Source of the DNA: Hyphodiscus hymeniophilus
Lineage: Eukaryota > Ascomycota > Leotiomycetes > Helotiales > Hyphodiscaceae
Reading direction: 5' to 3'
Length of the DNA stretch: 64,000 nt
Assembly: GCA_016508695.1 (NCBI GenBank)
Contig: VNKQ01000009.1
Span: 1,612,001 to 1,676,000, forward strand
Below are positions 34,601 through 47,932 of this stretch, piece by piece. Made by a program: the position numbers and the translations under genes. Numbering within the stretch: the stretch's first letter is position 1; every line of letters starts with the position of its first letter. Under the pieces are notes generated by a model. That model was given only the letters and a program-made list of their open reading frames with translations. It had not been told where the DNA came from and did not search any database.

Positions 34601-37145
34601 ACGTTTCTTACGAAACCAACGACGACTTTGTTCTCCTTCACATCATCAAAGTCCCTTAACAGGGTACGACCGGTGGCAGCTTTAACGAGACTTGGTTTGT
34701 TGGTGAGAACAACGAGGTGTTTCGACTCAAGCTTCTCAAGCACAGCTAGGTCTGTCAGAGTTTGACCAACCCGAATTTTCTTCATCGCGGATAGATTCTT
34801 CGCTTCAGATCCATCAGTGAGGTGCCCCACGGGAATTTTGGCAGATAGCTCAATGCCTGAAATAACAACGGATATATCGTCATTAGACTTTTCGGTGACT
34901 TGTGCAGATACGATCTCGCCAACTTTCAAGTTTTTCAATGCAGTATGCTGCGCAAGTCCAAATACTGAAGGGTCTTTGCATGACACAACTAACTTTTTCG
35001 CTTCAGGATCGACTTTGAGAACATGGACATTCACGACCTGGCCAACTTTGAAGTGCTGATTTGGGTCCTGAATGTATGCTTCGCTCATTTCAGCCACTGG
35101 CAAGAACCCGCGAATAGTACCATAGAACTGAACGACAGCCCCAGTTGGAAGTATGTTGACGATGGTTCCGGGGCTCTGCATACCAATGCTTATATCGCCG
35201 TATGACATGAATGGCGCAGCCTCGGAATTCACCAAGCTCTTCTTGAGAGTAAGGCGAATCTGGTTACGCCCGGGGTCTGTGGACAGTACACGTGTCGTAA
35301 CTGTCATGCCCTCTTTAAACTTTTTTTCGGGATGAAGTAGCTGCACATCTGCCAGATGCGATTCTGGAACCAATCCACTGATGCCTTCTGCCAGGTTGAT
35401 GAGAACGCCGCCAACACCCGCTGCATTGACAACAATCTTTTCGACCTTTCCCTTGACTACCTGGGCAATTTCTAGGTCCTCTATACGCAGGAACGGTTGC
35501 TCCAGAACGCTCGGTTCCAGCGATAAAATGTACATTCCGTCAACGGAGTTGTAACCGATAACTCTTCCACGGTGTATCGAGTCCACTTTGTATGGACCGG
35601 CCGTTTCTGAAAGAGTCTCGATCTTTCCATCCTTCACCCTAGATATATGCACAAATCCTGAGACGCCTTTTACTCCGACATTTACGAATAGACCCATGCC
35701 CGGCTCTACTTTGCGCACGGTGACGTCTTCAACGATTGTTGAAAGTGGTAAGACTTCCGAAGGTTTTTGCTTCTTGCCATCTTTCGTTGCATGTTGCGGG
35801 CTCAGAGTAAGGACATGGTCGAGTAATGAAAAGCCTAACTTTGGAGGATCAGCGGTTGGGAAATTGCAGATTATTCTCCCCTTGATCTTTGATCCAATTT
35901 TGTACTTCTGTTCGAGACCTTTACCACTACCGGCTCCTGAGTGTGTCAAATCCGCGGTCACGTCAACCATTCCCATAACCTTTCCCATGATGCCTCGTGG
36001 AGTGACATCTGCGACCAAGATTTCGACAGCAGTACCTGGTAGGAAAGCATCTACTGTAGGAGCCACACTCAGATAGTTGAGTTTTTTGAAATTCGCAATT
36101 TTGTCGGTATCCGCAGATAGCTTGATGATCTTGCCATTTAAACTTTGGCCAGTGACCATGCAGAAGAAGACTGTACCTTCTTGTACAGTCGATATGTCCA
36201 CTCCACGGCCAATCTCTTTGGAAGACATAAATCCTCGCATATCAGATTCGCGAAGTCCAACATCCATTATCAGGCCGTGATCTTCCACACTGATAACTGA
36301 TGCCATGAGGGTGCTGTTAACAATCGCATTTTGCTGCGAGAGTTCATTGTTGGACTGCTGAGGCCGCAGGGATAGCTCTATTCGTCTCTTTGATTTGGCC
36401 CCCAGTGTACTTTCCTGGTCGTCACTCGTCGACACAACGTAGGCTCGAAGATACTGTCCTACTGAGAACATCTTTTTCAGGTCAATGTCTTCGGTCTCCT
36501 CATCTTCCTGCTCGTTGTCCTCGGCAGCAGCAAGAGCTTCTATCTTCTGTGAAATCTTTTCCGAAATCGATGTTATTGGTACGTATCCAGTGAGGTTATT
36601 CGGCAGAGAGAGTGCAACATCGTGAGCATTTATTTGAGAGACTTGACCAAGAACTAAAGATCCTGGAACGATTCTCTGCTCGACGTTAGTTAGAGTCTCT
36701 GACAACAAGACCTCAAGCTTACTTTGTAACTCAGTCCCTCAATTGCAATACTATCTTCTGTGGGTTCTGTTTCCCCTATTTCCTTCTTTCCCTTCTTCGT
36801 TTTCGTCTTCTTGGCCTTTCGCACGACCCCTCCATCTTCACCTTCTGTATCTGGTTTGGATTTCCCGCCTTGCTGCTCGAACAAAACGTCTCTTGTAGCT
36901 TCAATTTGAATTTGCTTGTGCTCCAACGGAGTCAAAACGCTCGCACCACCTCGGGGAAATGCAATCTCTTCCTCTCTAACCTTCGTTATCTTTGGGACAT
37001 GAGAAATTTTTGGCGCGGTTTTCCCATCTTTCTCCTCGGGCCGTAATCGTTTTGAAGGCCTGTCTTCGTTGTCGGCAGGTTTTCTGGATCGTGCGAATGA
37101 TTCGTTGGTAGGGCCATTCTTCCTTTTCTTTTCGATTGCCGTCAT
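31694..37145 (-). CDS. RRP5: rRNA biogenesis protein RRP5
   Basis: Exons 37145-36723, 36675-32254 and 32191-31694 give 1,780 aa, close to the usual fungal size. Introns of 47 and 62 bp are GT-AG. The N-terminus is lysine-rich (KKTKTKKGKKEIG). About a dozen S1 RNA-binding repeats follow through residues of roughly 145-1350, seen as recurring GxVxxV...GxxGFVHIS / GLVPES / GLCHQSEMAEKRV patterns. An acidic linker (EDSDEEMDGVEG, EEVKDDEEGG) and a lysine-rich patch (KPQKKKKRKSEIK) follow. The last 280 residues form HAT/TPR-like helical repeats (for example LWIQYMAFQMQLSEL, TWSNFAHFLH). Rrp5 is a nucleolar factor needed for pre-rRNA cleavages leading to both 18S and 5.8S/25S rRNA. The gene is head-to-head with the next gene. 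Confidence 0.96.
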
Positions 37146-37382
37146 TTCAGCTAATTACGCAAACGCGCGATTGTAAGACTTCAAATCCCTTATGAAGAAA
37201 TATTTCGAGATCAGAGCAAATTTTGGAGGGCAGAAAGCTTGGGCCTGGAAAGGCGGTGTGGGACATTTCGCGGGGCGTGTTTTGAGTACGTCAGGCCCGC
37301 TCCAGACTCACCCTATATGCAGTACTGATCATATAGACTTTCTTTGCTTCGTCGACAAAAAGGCGAAGATAAAATCATTTTA
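37146..37382. promoter_or_regulatory. Short divergent promoter, RRP5 / YMC020W-like gene
   Basis: Only 237 bp separate the two start codons, so the promoters must overlap. No specific motif was assigned. Confidence 0.55.
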
Positions 37383-40033
37383 ATGGGACCATCAAGGAAA
37401 CGACCAAGAACCACTCCCCCTACTGTGGACGAGTCTGCCAAGCCTTCTGATGGTCGATCCACTCCGCCCTCGACCACAGTTGGGGAGGGCTCCAGCAAAG
37501 CCCCAAGCACAAAAGATGATGCCTCTGTCCGTCTGAAAAGCCCTTTAAGTGATATTAAAACAGGAGGAATCCCCGTGAATGATGTGAGTAGACTTCTGCG
37601 TTGCTCGACGGAGAGATCTTGGCGGCGGCTGATACGGAGACACAGCTCAATTCCAAGAGTAGCTGGTATGGCACATGGCCTAGGAAATCAACAGCTTCTA
37701 CTCAGGTAGCTAGAGAGACCATTCTGGCAGACAAACCGACGAACGGCCCATCTTCAACAGACTTGAATCGGTTTGAGCAAAAGAGGCCGGTCGCGACGAT
37801 TAACGGAAGACCCCCATCGATGCTACTTGGTAAAAGCAAAGAGACTTCGGATATTACAATGGGGGAGACCCTTGAACCGAGTACTGGAGTAGCAGATACA
37901 CAAACTGTTGCCAAGGAAATCCCTGCTGGAGGGGAAATCAAGGCACAATCGACGAAAGGGGCGGAGGTACCACCTGCACAGGTCGAACCTCCAAGCGTCG
38001 AGGGTCAGAGAGATTCTGAAACTGCAAAAAGACCAGCTACTTCTTCTGGGTGGTTTGGAGTTTGGGGCGGTAGACCAAATACAGCCATCGAAGATGGGTC
38101 TACAGGCTCTCCTAAGATTACAGAACCACCTTCGTCAACCGAACAGCAAGCTCCTGAGCCCCTTACAGAAACGGCCGCCGTACCTGCAGCATCTGAAGCT
38201 GCCACAAAATCTACACCAGCTCCTCCAGTGACAACGTCCTGGTTTGGGCTATGGCCATCATCCACACCCTCGAATGCCAAGGAACCTAAGGAGCAGATAC
38301 CCGTGAAAGTGGCAGAAAGTGATAGAGACACTGTTATGGAGGATGTACCGACAGACAAACCTAACACTCAACCTGCTCCTGGGTCTTCTTGGGCGTTTTG
38401 GTCGACTGAGACTAAGAAACCAGCGGATTTATCAAAAGGTTCAAAGGACAGTGGACAATTAGCAGTGGCTGGAGAAGATTCACAAAACAACCCAGAACCT
38501 GCAAAGACTGCAACTGTGAAAGACAGTAAGAAAGGGAAATCAATCAAAAGGGGAAGACCGTTGTCCACTGACCTAGACGAGGCTATAAAGGAGTCAGCCA
38601 AGGAGGCTCCGAAGAAAGCCGCACAGTTGGAGCCATCGGTCTCGAAAAGTACTCCGTCTCAGAGTCCAGTCCCTGCGAAGGGTGGACCTCCCAATCTTCT
38701 GATGCCTTCTGTGAAAAGCACTTACCGCCTGGTTGAAAATCCGTCAATTATACAACAGATTGCACGCCTGATCCTCCATGGTCAACAACAGCCGAACAAG
38801 CATGTTTTTTTGCTCAAAGAGCCACCGAAGATCAAGAAGGCGTTAGCAATCGGTATCCATGGTCTCTTCCCAGCCCCTTTGCTGCGAACAGTCATTGGTC
38901 AGCCAACTGGAACCTCAATTCGCTTCGCAAATCATGCAGCTGCGGCAATAAGACGCTGGGGTGATCAGCATGGCTGCGTTGATTGTGAAATTGAAAAGGT
39001 GGCTCTGGAAGGGGAGGGCAAGATTGCTGAGCGTGTGGACAATCTTTGGAAGCTTCTTCTGAATTGGATTGATCACGTTCGCAAAGCCGACTTTATCTTG
39101 ATTGCTTGCCACTCTCAAGGTGTTCCTGTAGCAGTGATGCTCGTGGCTAAATTGATTGAATTTGGGGTAGTTTCTACTGGGAGGATAGGCATCTGCGCAA
39201 TGGGTATGCATTCCTACAACTTTTTTGTGCTCTGCTTTGACTGACTGGACTTCAGCTGGAGTTTCGCTTGGACCCTTTGCGGATTACAAGTCAAGGCTGT
39301 TCAGTGGCTCTGCTGGAGAATTGTTCGAGTTTGCTGACCCTGAAAGCACTGTATCAAAACGATATGAGGACGCGCTTCGTGTTGCTTTGAATTATGGGGC
39401 TCGTGTTACATATTGCGGGAGCATCGATGATCAGCTCGTCTCAATGGAGGTTCGTATTCAACTTTTATCCTGACAATTTTCATACTAATTCATCCAGTCA
39501 TCAATTTTCTCCACCGCAACCCATCCATACATATACCGAGCAGTCTTCGTTGACGGCCGTATTCATGCGCCTAATTTCCTTTCCCACCTGATCGGGTTTG
39601 CATTGAAATTGAGGAACTTGGGTGTTTCTGATCACGGCCTTATTCGTGAGCTGTCAGCTCCTCTTGCAGGCAGCCTGTACACCGGTGAAGGTCATTCGAG
39701 GCTTTACGATGACGAGAAAATCTACGAGTGAGCAAACTAGATCCCTCAGCGACCTTAATGCTAATTCCATGCAGTCTTGCGGTCGAATACGCCCTCGAAA
39801 CGACTTCAGTGGGCGACGTCCCTCTACAAGTCAAAAAATATGAGATTCCTACGAATGCGAACCCGTATGTTCTGCCTTGGATCATGCGTGGGCTTTTAGA
39901 AGAAGATTTCGTCAAAACGGAACTCGATACAGAGGTTACAGAACTTCTAAAGCAATTTGATGACTGGAAGCCAGCGACGAAGGTATTGAAAGACGTCAAA
40001 TATCGACTCGAGGCTGTTAGGTCAAAATTATGA
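37383..40033 (+). CDS. YMC020W-like protein with alpha/beta hydrolase domain
   Basis: Predicted exons are 37383-37583, 37658-39203, 39256-39449, 39498-39727 and 39775-40033, about 809 aa. An alternative acceptor at 37645 would add four residues. The third intron has a weak donor (GTTCGT). The first 400 residues are disordered and rich in Pro, Ser, Thr and Lys. They contain repeated aromatic motifs SSWYGTWP, SGWFGVWG, TSWFGLWP and SSWAFWS. A basic patch (KKGKSIKRGRP) precedes the conserved C-terminal domain, which starts near MPSVKSTYRL and has KKALAIGIHGLFP and the nucleophile-elbow-like IACHSQGVPVAV. This architecture matches the conserved fungal family of yeast YML020W, of unknown function. 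Serine hydrolase activity is possible from CHSQG but unproven. Confidence 0.82.
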
Positions 40034-40977
40034 ATGGAACGATAGACTAGCGTGGAGCGAAATCCAGGACTTGACGACAAGGACGCGTGATGAAGGTTGG
40101 TTCTGGCGTTTAGAATTGTAGATTGCTTCTTCAGTAAAGATATGATACCCAATCGCTGTTTCCGCTTGGTGAATGAAGCGCTCGATATTGCAAATTATGA
40201 TGCAATTCCCTAAGCGGGCAAGAAATCATTCCAGAGTTGAGTAGAAGAATCATTAGATTCTGTCTTCATGCAGTTTCTTCAAGTGTATCTAGCAAGAGGC
40301 TTGTGATAGAAACATTGGTAGCTACACCTTTGAACGCTTTGTATATAGCCACCCTTTCTGTAGACTTTTACAAGAAGAAATTAAACAATAAAGGAATGAG
40401 AGCAAGATTAGGCCAATCATTCCATATCACCCGAGGTACGGTTCAGCCACTCAGGACCTGTCGATCTTGTCCTACTCTATCTGAAGAACTAAGACGTTTC
40501 AGTCAGCACGATCGCCCGGCGCTGCACGAACATCACTCGAGCGCTTGATATATTCTCCTACTTTCTTCTGACCAAAGTCCATCACGTCGTGCCCTCCTGG
40601 TGGCAGGAAAGATAACGTTTCGAAACCAACGCTCATCTACCCAGGCAGATATGACTCCTGGGCCTAGATTGCCTACAGTTGTTTCCCCCTAGTCGATAAT
40701 TGAGCTAGCTTATTAACAACCTACCTGATTGAAGACAGCCTTCATTAGAAAGATGTAGGTCTATCAGAGTTATCGCGTAGTGCGGATCCTTCCTTGACCT
40801 CAGTCTTTCTTTCCCTCTCTTTTTGTTTCGATACCGATCCCGTGGTAGAGAAAGGGCATGCGCCCGAATCTGGTCATGCTCTTCTCTTGAAGTGATTCAC
40901 CGTCCTCCTCCACCATTCCAAACCATATATTCTTTTCTCCTCTCCTCTTCTCCTAAACAACATGCTCTATCGCGAAG
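40034..40977. other. Intergenic, no gene recognised
   Basis: This is the gap between two plus-strand genes. The proximal end of the downstream gene is preceded by a CT-rich stretch (about 40890-40960) typical of fungal core promoters. Frames up to 103 codons show no features. Confidence 0.5.
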
Positions 40978-42431
40978 ATGGATGGCAAAGCTATCACAAC
41001 TCCCTCGCCTCTCCCAACTTCTTCAAATAGTCCCTATCCGCTCTCAGAACGAAGTAAGTCCCTCCCTCCTCAACCCCTCTACATGCTAAAAAATCAGTCA
41101 ATATCTCAACACGCCCTGTCCATTCTCAACTGAATCGCCTCATACTCGCACGTCTTCCTCTTGCTTTACCACCACACACTACGAACCCCTCGACCTATAT
41201 CTCCGGCCTCTTGCACATCACGCCTATCTACATAACCTTCGAGACCCTCTGGCAAACCATCCTCGATGCACCACGCCTTCCCACAACCTTAAAACCCACC
41301 TTTGAATTCGGCATCGATGCATGCGATCCCTCCCTCCCACTTGTCGACTCGAAGAATCCCGTCACCCTCCGAAATACCGATATCCCCGTGCTGGTCCATG
41401 CCCCAAAAGTCTGCTCAAGGACCCATTCCCTTCTAGCACATCTGAGATTGCCAGGACTACTTCGATCTGGGAGACTACGAGCAGATATCAGGGTCTTGAC
41501 AGGAACGCCAGAACACAAGATCGATGAGCAGTTAGAAGCGATTTCAAATCATGGACGGCTAGCAGAGTTCATTGCGCATACGAAACGCTCTGTCGAGACG
41601 AATCCGCATGTCTTGTTAGCCTATGCCTGGGTTCTCTACATGGCTCTATTCTCAGGGGGTCGCCATTTACGGGCATCTCTTCAAAGCGCAGGGGATTCAG
41701 GTGATTTCTGGAATCGTGACCCCTCGCCTGTACGACCCTATTCAGTCACAACCTCCATAAGTTCTAATACACTACGAAGTCGGCTGTTTAAATCCGAAAA
41801 TCCCTTTCCAACTGAGCGCACTTCTCGCTCACGCTCACAGAACCACTCCGAAAACGAAGCCTCGGAATTGGTACCTGGCCTTCAGTTCTTCAACTTCATG
41901 GGCGACGAAGATGGCGAAGACATAAAACGCGAATTCAAAAAACGCTTAACGGAGACTGAGATCCTGCTCACCTCTGGCGAGAAACAAGACATAATCGATG
42001 AAGCGGAAAATATCTTCAGATTCATGGTCGAGATCGTCACCGAATTGGATTCCGTGTTGGGCACGAGCGAAGAGGATGTCGAGACCTTGAAACTGGTACA
42101 TAAACATCCGGCATTGAGAGAGAGTAGGGACAGTGTTGCTGTTGCGCAGGAGAGATTCATGCGTAAGACCAAGACAGTGAGTGAGATTCAGGGAGAGAAA
42201 ACTGAGGAGAGGAAAAGGAGCTTTCTTGAGGGATTTGGGCTGGGGCATGTGGAGAAGCTCGTTAGATTTGCGGATGAGAACCCCAGTGTCAGCAGAATTC
42301 AGAGGATTTATGGGAGCCTTCATGTTGGAGAGCGCGATGCGGCTTCAGTGAAGAGACATGAGGGGATTTGGATAGGAATTCCGTTTTCTGTGGTTCTGTT
42401 GGCGCTTTTGGCTTGGTTTTATACTGCATAG
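40978..42431 (+). CDS. Heme oxygenase-like protein with C-terminal membrane anchor
   Basis: Exons 40978-41053 and 41098-42431 give 469 aa. The 44-bp intron is GT-AG and joins SER to INISTRPVHSQLNRL. That segment matches the start of heme-oxygenase folds, with His34 in the position of the proximal heme ligand. ISGLLHITPIYITFE and a glycine-containing LYMALFSGGRHLRASLQ follow, the latter the counterpart of the distal-helix GG of heme oxygenases. A charged linker with Ser/Arg repeats follows. The last 20 residues (IGIPFSVVLLALLAWF) form a tail anchor, as in ER-bound heme oxygenases. Heme degradation is the family role. The long insert and divergence mean enzymatic activity is likely but not certain. 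Confidence 0.8.
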
Positions 42432-42771
42432 AGGGCGTTGTCCAGAGCGGCATCTCGATGGAGTAATGGCATGATTAACGTAGATACATGATAGAGGTCC
42501 AAAGCATTGAAAGGCGTTTCACACAGGTAGATATTGATATTGACATCTCATCTATCATACAAGAATGGTACAAGTATCCCAAAATCAACATGAGGCCCAG
42601 AATCCAAGCCAATTCATACACAATCAAAAACCCTGATGTAAAATCAACGCTAACTCAACGTCTGTCACATGTAGTGGCAGCGGTTGACACTTAGTATCTA
42701 TCCCACCACAAATCGAAGAAACGCCAATAATACCATGCGTACAGTAAAGACGAGCTGATCTCAAGTCCAAC
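42432..42771. other. Intergenic between heme oxygenase-like gene and rhodopsin-domain gene 3' end
   Basis: This 340-bp gap separates convergent 3' ends. No gene was seen. Confidence 0.5.
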
Positions 42772-43112
42772 TCAGACCCGATATTCAACACCAACCACCA
42801 TGCCCGGCGTCGGCGGCGGCGACTCGGGTTGAAAGCGGCTCTCCCGCAACATGTCTAGCACATCGAGACCCGTATCCTCCTCCCTCCTCAAACTCCCCAG
42901 ATCACCCGCCTCCTCGCCATACTTGCTTTTTCTTGCAGTCGTCCCGAAGCGGTTGTTAGCGGCAACCTGCAGTTCAACACCTTGCTTTGGACCGTCGACA
43001 CGTTGTCTCGCTCTTCCGGGTGAGGGGGTTGAGGGGGCCGAGAGAAGCGCAGGGGATGATAGGGACAAGGGGGATGAGGCGGACGGAAGTTGAGAGCTTT
43101 TCCGGGAGTGAG
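42772..43112 (-). pseudogene. Detached C-terminal part of the rhodopsin-domain gene
   Basis: This piece encodes the last about 112 residues of the gene whose first part is at 54537-55879, on the minus strand. The first codon is CAC within the target duplication GTGAG (43108-43112), and the frame runs SRKSSQLPSASSPLSL... to the stop at 42772. It is Ser/Pro-rich and polar, ending PTPGMVVGVEYRV, typical of the cytoplasmic tail of PTH11-like proteins. It is cut off from its own promoter by the 11.4-kb retroelement. Without the insertion exon 4 would be continuous and in frame. Confidence 0.85.
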
Positions 43113-43275
43113 TGTTGGAATACACGTGATGTATCTAGCCCAATTAGGTAGTTATGTGATTATCGCAGAACCTTAGGTTTGCGATTCCTATAACACTAAA
43201 AGAATTAGATACTATCAATACTTATTACTATACTACCTATTGCGTGGCACGGTAATAATAGTTAGTAGATCGATA
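43113..43275 (+). repeat. 5' LTR of outer Copia element
   Basis: This 163-bp copy starts TGTTGGAATACACG and ends GATCGATA, where the right copy ends GATCGACA. Its first about 65 bp, next to the host gene, keep C/G where the right copy has T/A. Its inner part is the more mutated copy. Confidence 0.93.
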
Positions 43276-45860
43276 CTAATTAGTTTATATTTAAATTAAA
43301 AAGGAAAATAAGGAAAAACAAACGAAAACCAAACTAAAACCAAGCTTTCTAATTTATTAAAAACGACCTTAAAAATCGACCTTTTAAGACCTCCTCCCAA
43401 ACTATTAAACTCTCTCGAACTTTATATAAGTTAATATAAATTAATAGAGATTTAGGAAGACCCTATACTAGGATTTATACGAGAATACCTCTTGTAAATA
43501 CTTACTTATATTTATTACTTAGTTATAAGAACGTATATACTTTACTTATACTAATCTTTACTCTTATAAATAAGTTACTATTTAATTTCGGGTCTCTTTA
43601 GAGTAACTATTAAAGTTATTATTTTGCTATATAAAGGCTAGTACTTGCGTATCAAAATAATTAATAAATAAAAGTAATAAGGTAAAAAGTAACGCAAAGG
43701 TTTCTTACTTAAGAATAAGATAAAAGACGATATTATTAAGTACTTACAAACTAAAAACTACGAGTACTTGACTAAAGACTTTATCGATTCGAACCTTTAA
43801 GAACTATTTGTTAGCGATTTTAGTAATATATTATTTAAAACACTTAATCTTATATTATAAAAGGATTACTTAGTATTATAGAAAACACTTTGCTAGCGTA
43901 GTATATATATTCTTCCCCTTATAATAAAACTACTTAGAACTATTTAATAGCGTCTATATAAGGTAGTATATAAGAAAACATAATATATATAAATATATAT
44001 TAATATACAAATCGCTTTATCTAACCTATAAACTTCTAATTTGTCAAAGCTTATTAAATTACTTAAACTTTTACTTTTACTAATATTAGAATTATTAAAA
44101 ATTAACTCCCTAATCACTTCCCCTATACCTTTACTTATACCTCTTATTACACCTCTAATTATACCTCTAGCCCTAATATACTCTTTAAACGATATTAGCC
44201 GCTATCTTACAAACGTCGAGAGATTTTATACTAACAATCTCTAATACGATAGTACTAGTAGTAATACTTTTAACTACAAACTAGCAATTTTCTATTATAA
44301 TTATTAACGCGTTGGCCTACTAGAGTATATATTACTAATAGCACTTTTAAGTATATTAAAAGGTCTAGCACACAATTACTATTATAATAACAAGCTATAC
44401 GATTTAAACTACGAAAGGGCCTATACTAGTATTAGAGAATTCTTTAAAGGACTAAACTTCTATTATCGTAACTTAAACGAGTAAAACTTAATTAACTTAA
44501 GTAATATTATTACTTAAAACCCCAATAAATCGACTTACGAGAATATATAACTACTTATCCAAAAGCTTAGTAGCTTATATTATAGTCTTAGCCCTATACT
44601 CTAAAGTAACGAATTCTTATATAATAAACTTATTACTATATATTAAGGTATTTTATTATATCGATATATAATTGTAAAACTACTTATTATAATTAGTAGT
44701 CTTATTAATAAGATCTAATCCTCGATTATAGCGTATAAGAAGGAATAGGAATAGTAATTAAACCCTTTACTCCTACTCGCGACAAACTATAAACTAGGAA
44801 CTTACTTAATAGATTAGGACGAGGCAAATATCTATTTTACTAACTATAATTACCGCTTTTCCCGACTTTAATTTCGATAATAATACCGACTTTAAAATAA
44901 AGGCAAATTCTAGCCCTAGCAACGAAATAAACCGCGTTATTTTATATATAAGAAAGAAGGTTATTAGTTTATAAACTATAATCTTAAAGAACAAAAAGAG
45001 GAGAAAGAATAATTTAAGGCAAACCTACCTTTTTAAATATTAAATTCCTATAATTTTAAGTATAAACTTAGACAATTTGTTATTAATACTAAAGGCAAGT
45101 ACGAAAAGTTATATAATACTAATAACGACTTTAAAGCTATAAAGGAAGTCTTTAAGGGACTAATAGTCGAAATTACGTCTTCCTATAAGACTAAGGGCTT
45201 TATAGTCTTTATAAGAATACTTATAAACGATTACGCGAACTTAATTACTTAAGAACTTACAAATCGATCTTTCTTATATAAACTTATAATTAAATTAAAA
45301 CCTGACTTTTATAAACGGTTATTATCAATTATATCGACGATAGTTAATAGTGCCTATCTTAATAAGGTATTATCGACTATATTAATAATAGGTTGCGATT
45401 TGGCCTTCTTTACTATAGGAATTAGTTTAAGATATAATTTTATATAGTTTTACGGTATTATAATTAATATAAGTACTTTTACAAAGTCTACTATAGGGTA
45501 TAGTTAATTTTAAGCCTTATAGCGTCGCTAACCCGGAATTTAACTCGACGAGACTATTAAGGGTAGCGTTAATATATAGTTTGGAATTAGCAAGTCCTTA
45601 TTAATTAGTTTTATAATAGTTTGTACTCTAATTAGTAATATAGAATTCTATATCGTTAATACTTATATTTTATTCTTATTAAGTCTTATAAATATAAATT
45701 TATTAAAGGTATACTTAAATAACTTTAAGAATCACTTAGTAACTCTAAATAGAGAAGTACTAGTAGTACGTCGATTCGGTTATACTTTCTTACTATAGAA
45801 TAATTCTCTATAATAATATATTATAAAGTCTTTTAATAATAAATTAGCTTTTCTTACAAA
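43276..45860 (+). pseudogene. Copia gag/protease region remnant
   Basis: This AT-rich internal sequence lies between the left LTR and the recognisable integrase. By position it should be gag and protease. I could not identify motifs with confidence because of mutation density. Confidence 0.4.
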
Positions 45861-45869
45861 TACGGAATT

Positions 45870-47739
45870 ATAATAATTATACTACCGATTTGGATATCCT
45901 TTTATTAATCGATTTTATCGGGTTCTTAAATGTTTAAGTTATAAAATCGATCGGAAGGCATTATAAAAATTAACACGTATTTATAACTATTACTAGCGAT
46001 TTGGGAAATCCCCCGGCCAATTTAAATTTTCTTTATAAGATAATATAAGTTTTAATTATTCTATTATCGTTAATATTATATATATTAATAGGAAACTAAT
46101 ACTCTATATAGTTAATAAGGAAACCCGGTATTAAGCTAGTCGCTAGTTATCTAATATCTCTATAAAGACTACCTAAGAGATACTCTAATTATACTAGATT
46201 AATATATACTTAAGACTACTTAATTCGATTACTATAAACGCTAGAACTTCTTTCGTAAGTAGGGAATTCTCTTAATATACAACCTCTATAGGAATTAGCT
46301 TAAAAGTAGTTCTTATAGAGGCTTATTACTTAATTAGTATTATAAAATAATATTACGGCCCATTATATAAAGCCTATTAGATTATTACTAATAAGATTCT
46401 TAGAATTAATAAAAAGTAAGCCCTACAAATAGCTTTTAAGGCAATTAACAAGCTAGCCGGCCCTAATAGGATTATACTAATACTACTAGTTTATAGTACC
46501 TTCTTACGATTTATTAAGAATAACCCTTCCTCTATAATAATCACTTAATATATAAATATAATTAAAAAAGTAATAGTAGAGCTACGAATTATTCGGGCAA
46601 AGAATCAAGTTAATATTACTTTAAGTACTTGTAATAAACTAAGTATAGCAAGTATTTATTCTCTCAAACTCGATTCCGACGTATTAGTATAGCGGGAAGG
46701 GAATAGTAACTAGGTAGGTAATTAGGAAGGACTATATAAACTAGTACGAATAGAAGGGGAATCTTGTATTTTATTACTCCCCTATAATAATTCTACCTTT
46801 CGATTAATAAGTATAAAACCCTACCTTATTAGGAATTATAAAATTAACAAAGAATTACTAACCTAAGAATTACTTCTCTTAGAACTATTAGTTAATTAAC
46901 TATTCTATTAGAAAAGACCTCTAAATAAGAACTTTAACGAAGGTTATTATACCGATATTTTTATATTCTTAATAGAATAATAATTCACTAAATTAAGATA
47001 GGCTAAAATCGATAGCTTACTAGTAAAAGGAGTCTTTAAGATTACTAAATCAATCGATATTCCCCTTAATACTTATATATTTAATTGCCGATTCGTTAAT
47101 AAGGTAAAGAATAAGGGAACTACTAAGGAAATAAAGAAATTAAGACTAGTAGTTTAAGCCTATAATAATAATAAGAAGTTAGTTATATTAACTTAGTCCC
47201 TAATAATTTAATGGGTTAGCTAAAGACTAATTATTTGCCTTATAATAATAGAATTAAACGATAAGAACCTTTACTTATATAATATCTCCTAAGCTTATAT
47301 ATAATTAACTAGCAACTTAAATCGAGCCTTTTATATTAGACTACCTTTAGAACTTATTAACTAATTACAATTATAAAAAAGGGACTTACTTCGAGTTGTT
47401 AAGCTACTTTATAGTATCCCTAAGTCTAGAAATCACTAGTTTAGCACCTATTACTCCTATTACATTAGTAAGCTAAGAATAGAATAGTCTACCTACGACT
47501 TTTGCTTATTATTTAAGAATACAAAATCCTTTAGCCTAGTAGGTCTACAAACCGATAATACTCTCTTTATAATAGACCCCAAATTCGCTAAACTAAAAGA
47601 GACCGAATTATAGAAAGCTAGTTTCCTAGTAAAGGCACGTAAATAGTTAAAGGAAAGTATTCCCCTTAAATTTAATAGTAGTATTATTAAGTTAGACGGC
47701 AACAAGATCTCCTTAACGCAAGAAAAGTAGTATAACAAC
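45870..47739 (+). pseudogene. Copia integrase and reverse transcriptase remnant, first part
   Basis: Read through stops, the plus strand gives an LHRRFGHPS-like integrase zinc-binding region (about 45880-46010). The integrase core follows (about 46020-46290, with TDAGT- and FVSREF-like segments), then a Copia reverse transcriptase (about 47030-47735). The reverse transcriptase contains ELNDKNLYL, QAYIQSTSNLNR-like and VVKPLYGIPE-like motifs. The frame is interrupted at 47739 by the nested element and resumes at 53171. Confidence 0.87.
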
Positions 47740-47932
47740 TATTAGAAGTTACAATTCAAGTGGAAGTATTGTATTAGAAATAGCACTAAGTAATTAAGTT
47801 GAATTAATCGAATAGTAATATAATAGAAAGAACTAGAGTTAAGCTTAAGGTTCTTCGCTAGTTACGATTATATAACGTGCTAAGCCCGATTAAGGAGGTC
47901 TATACGGGTAAAAGGAATCTTATATTCTAATA
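47740..47932 (-). repeat. LTR (left copy) of nested Copia element
   Basis: This 193-bp direct repeat is paired with 52973-53165. It shares long identical blocks (for example AACTAGAGTTAAGCTTAAGG). The differences compared are mainly C/T and G/A transitions. Confidence 0.92.

Noticed and set aside
32203..36708. Long plus-strand ORFs opposite RRP5
   Set aside because: They are antisense shadows of a 1,780-residue conserved coding sequence.
41228..41518. Minus-strand ORFs opposite the heme oxygenase-like gene
   Set aside because: They are antisense shadows of a conserved plus-strand gene.
44041..44244. Leucine/isoleucine-rich ORF inside the Copia element, resembling a membrane peptide
   Set aside because: Composition is explained by AT-rich RIP-mutated sequence. 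It is not a gene.
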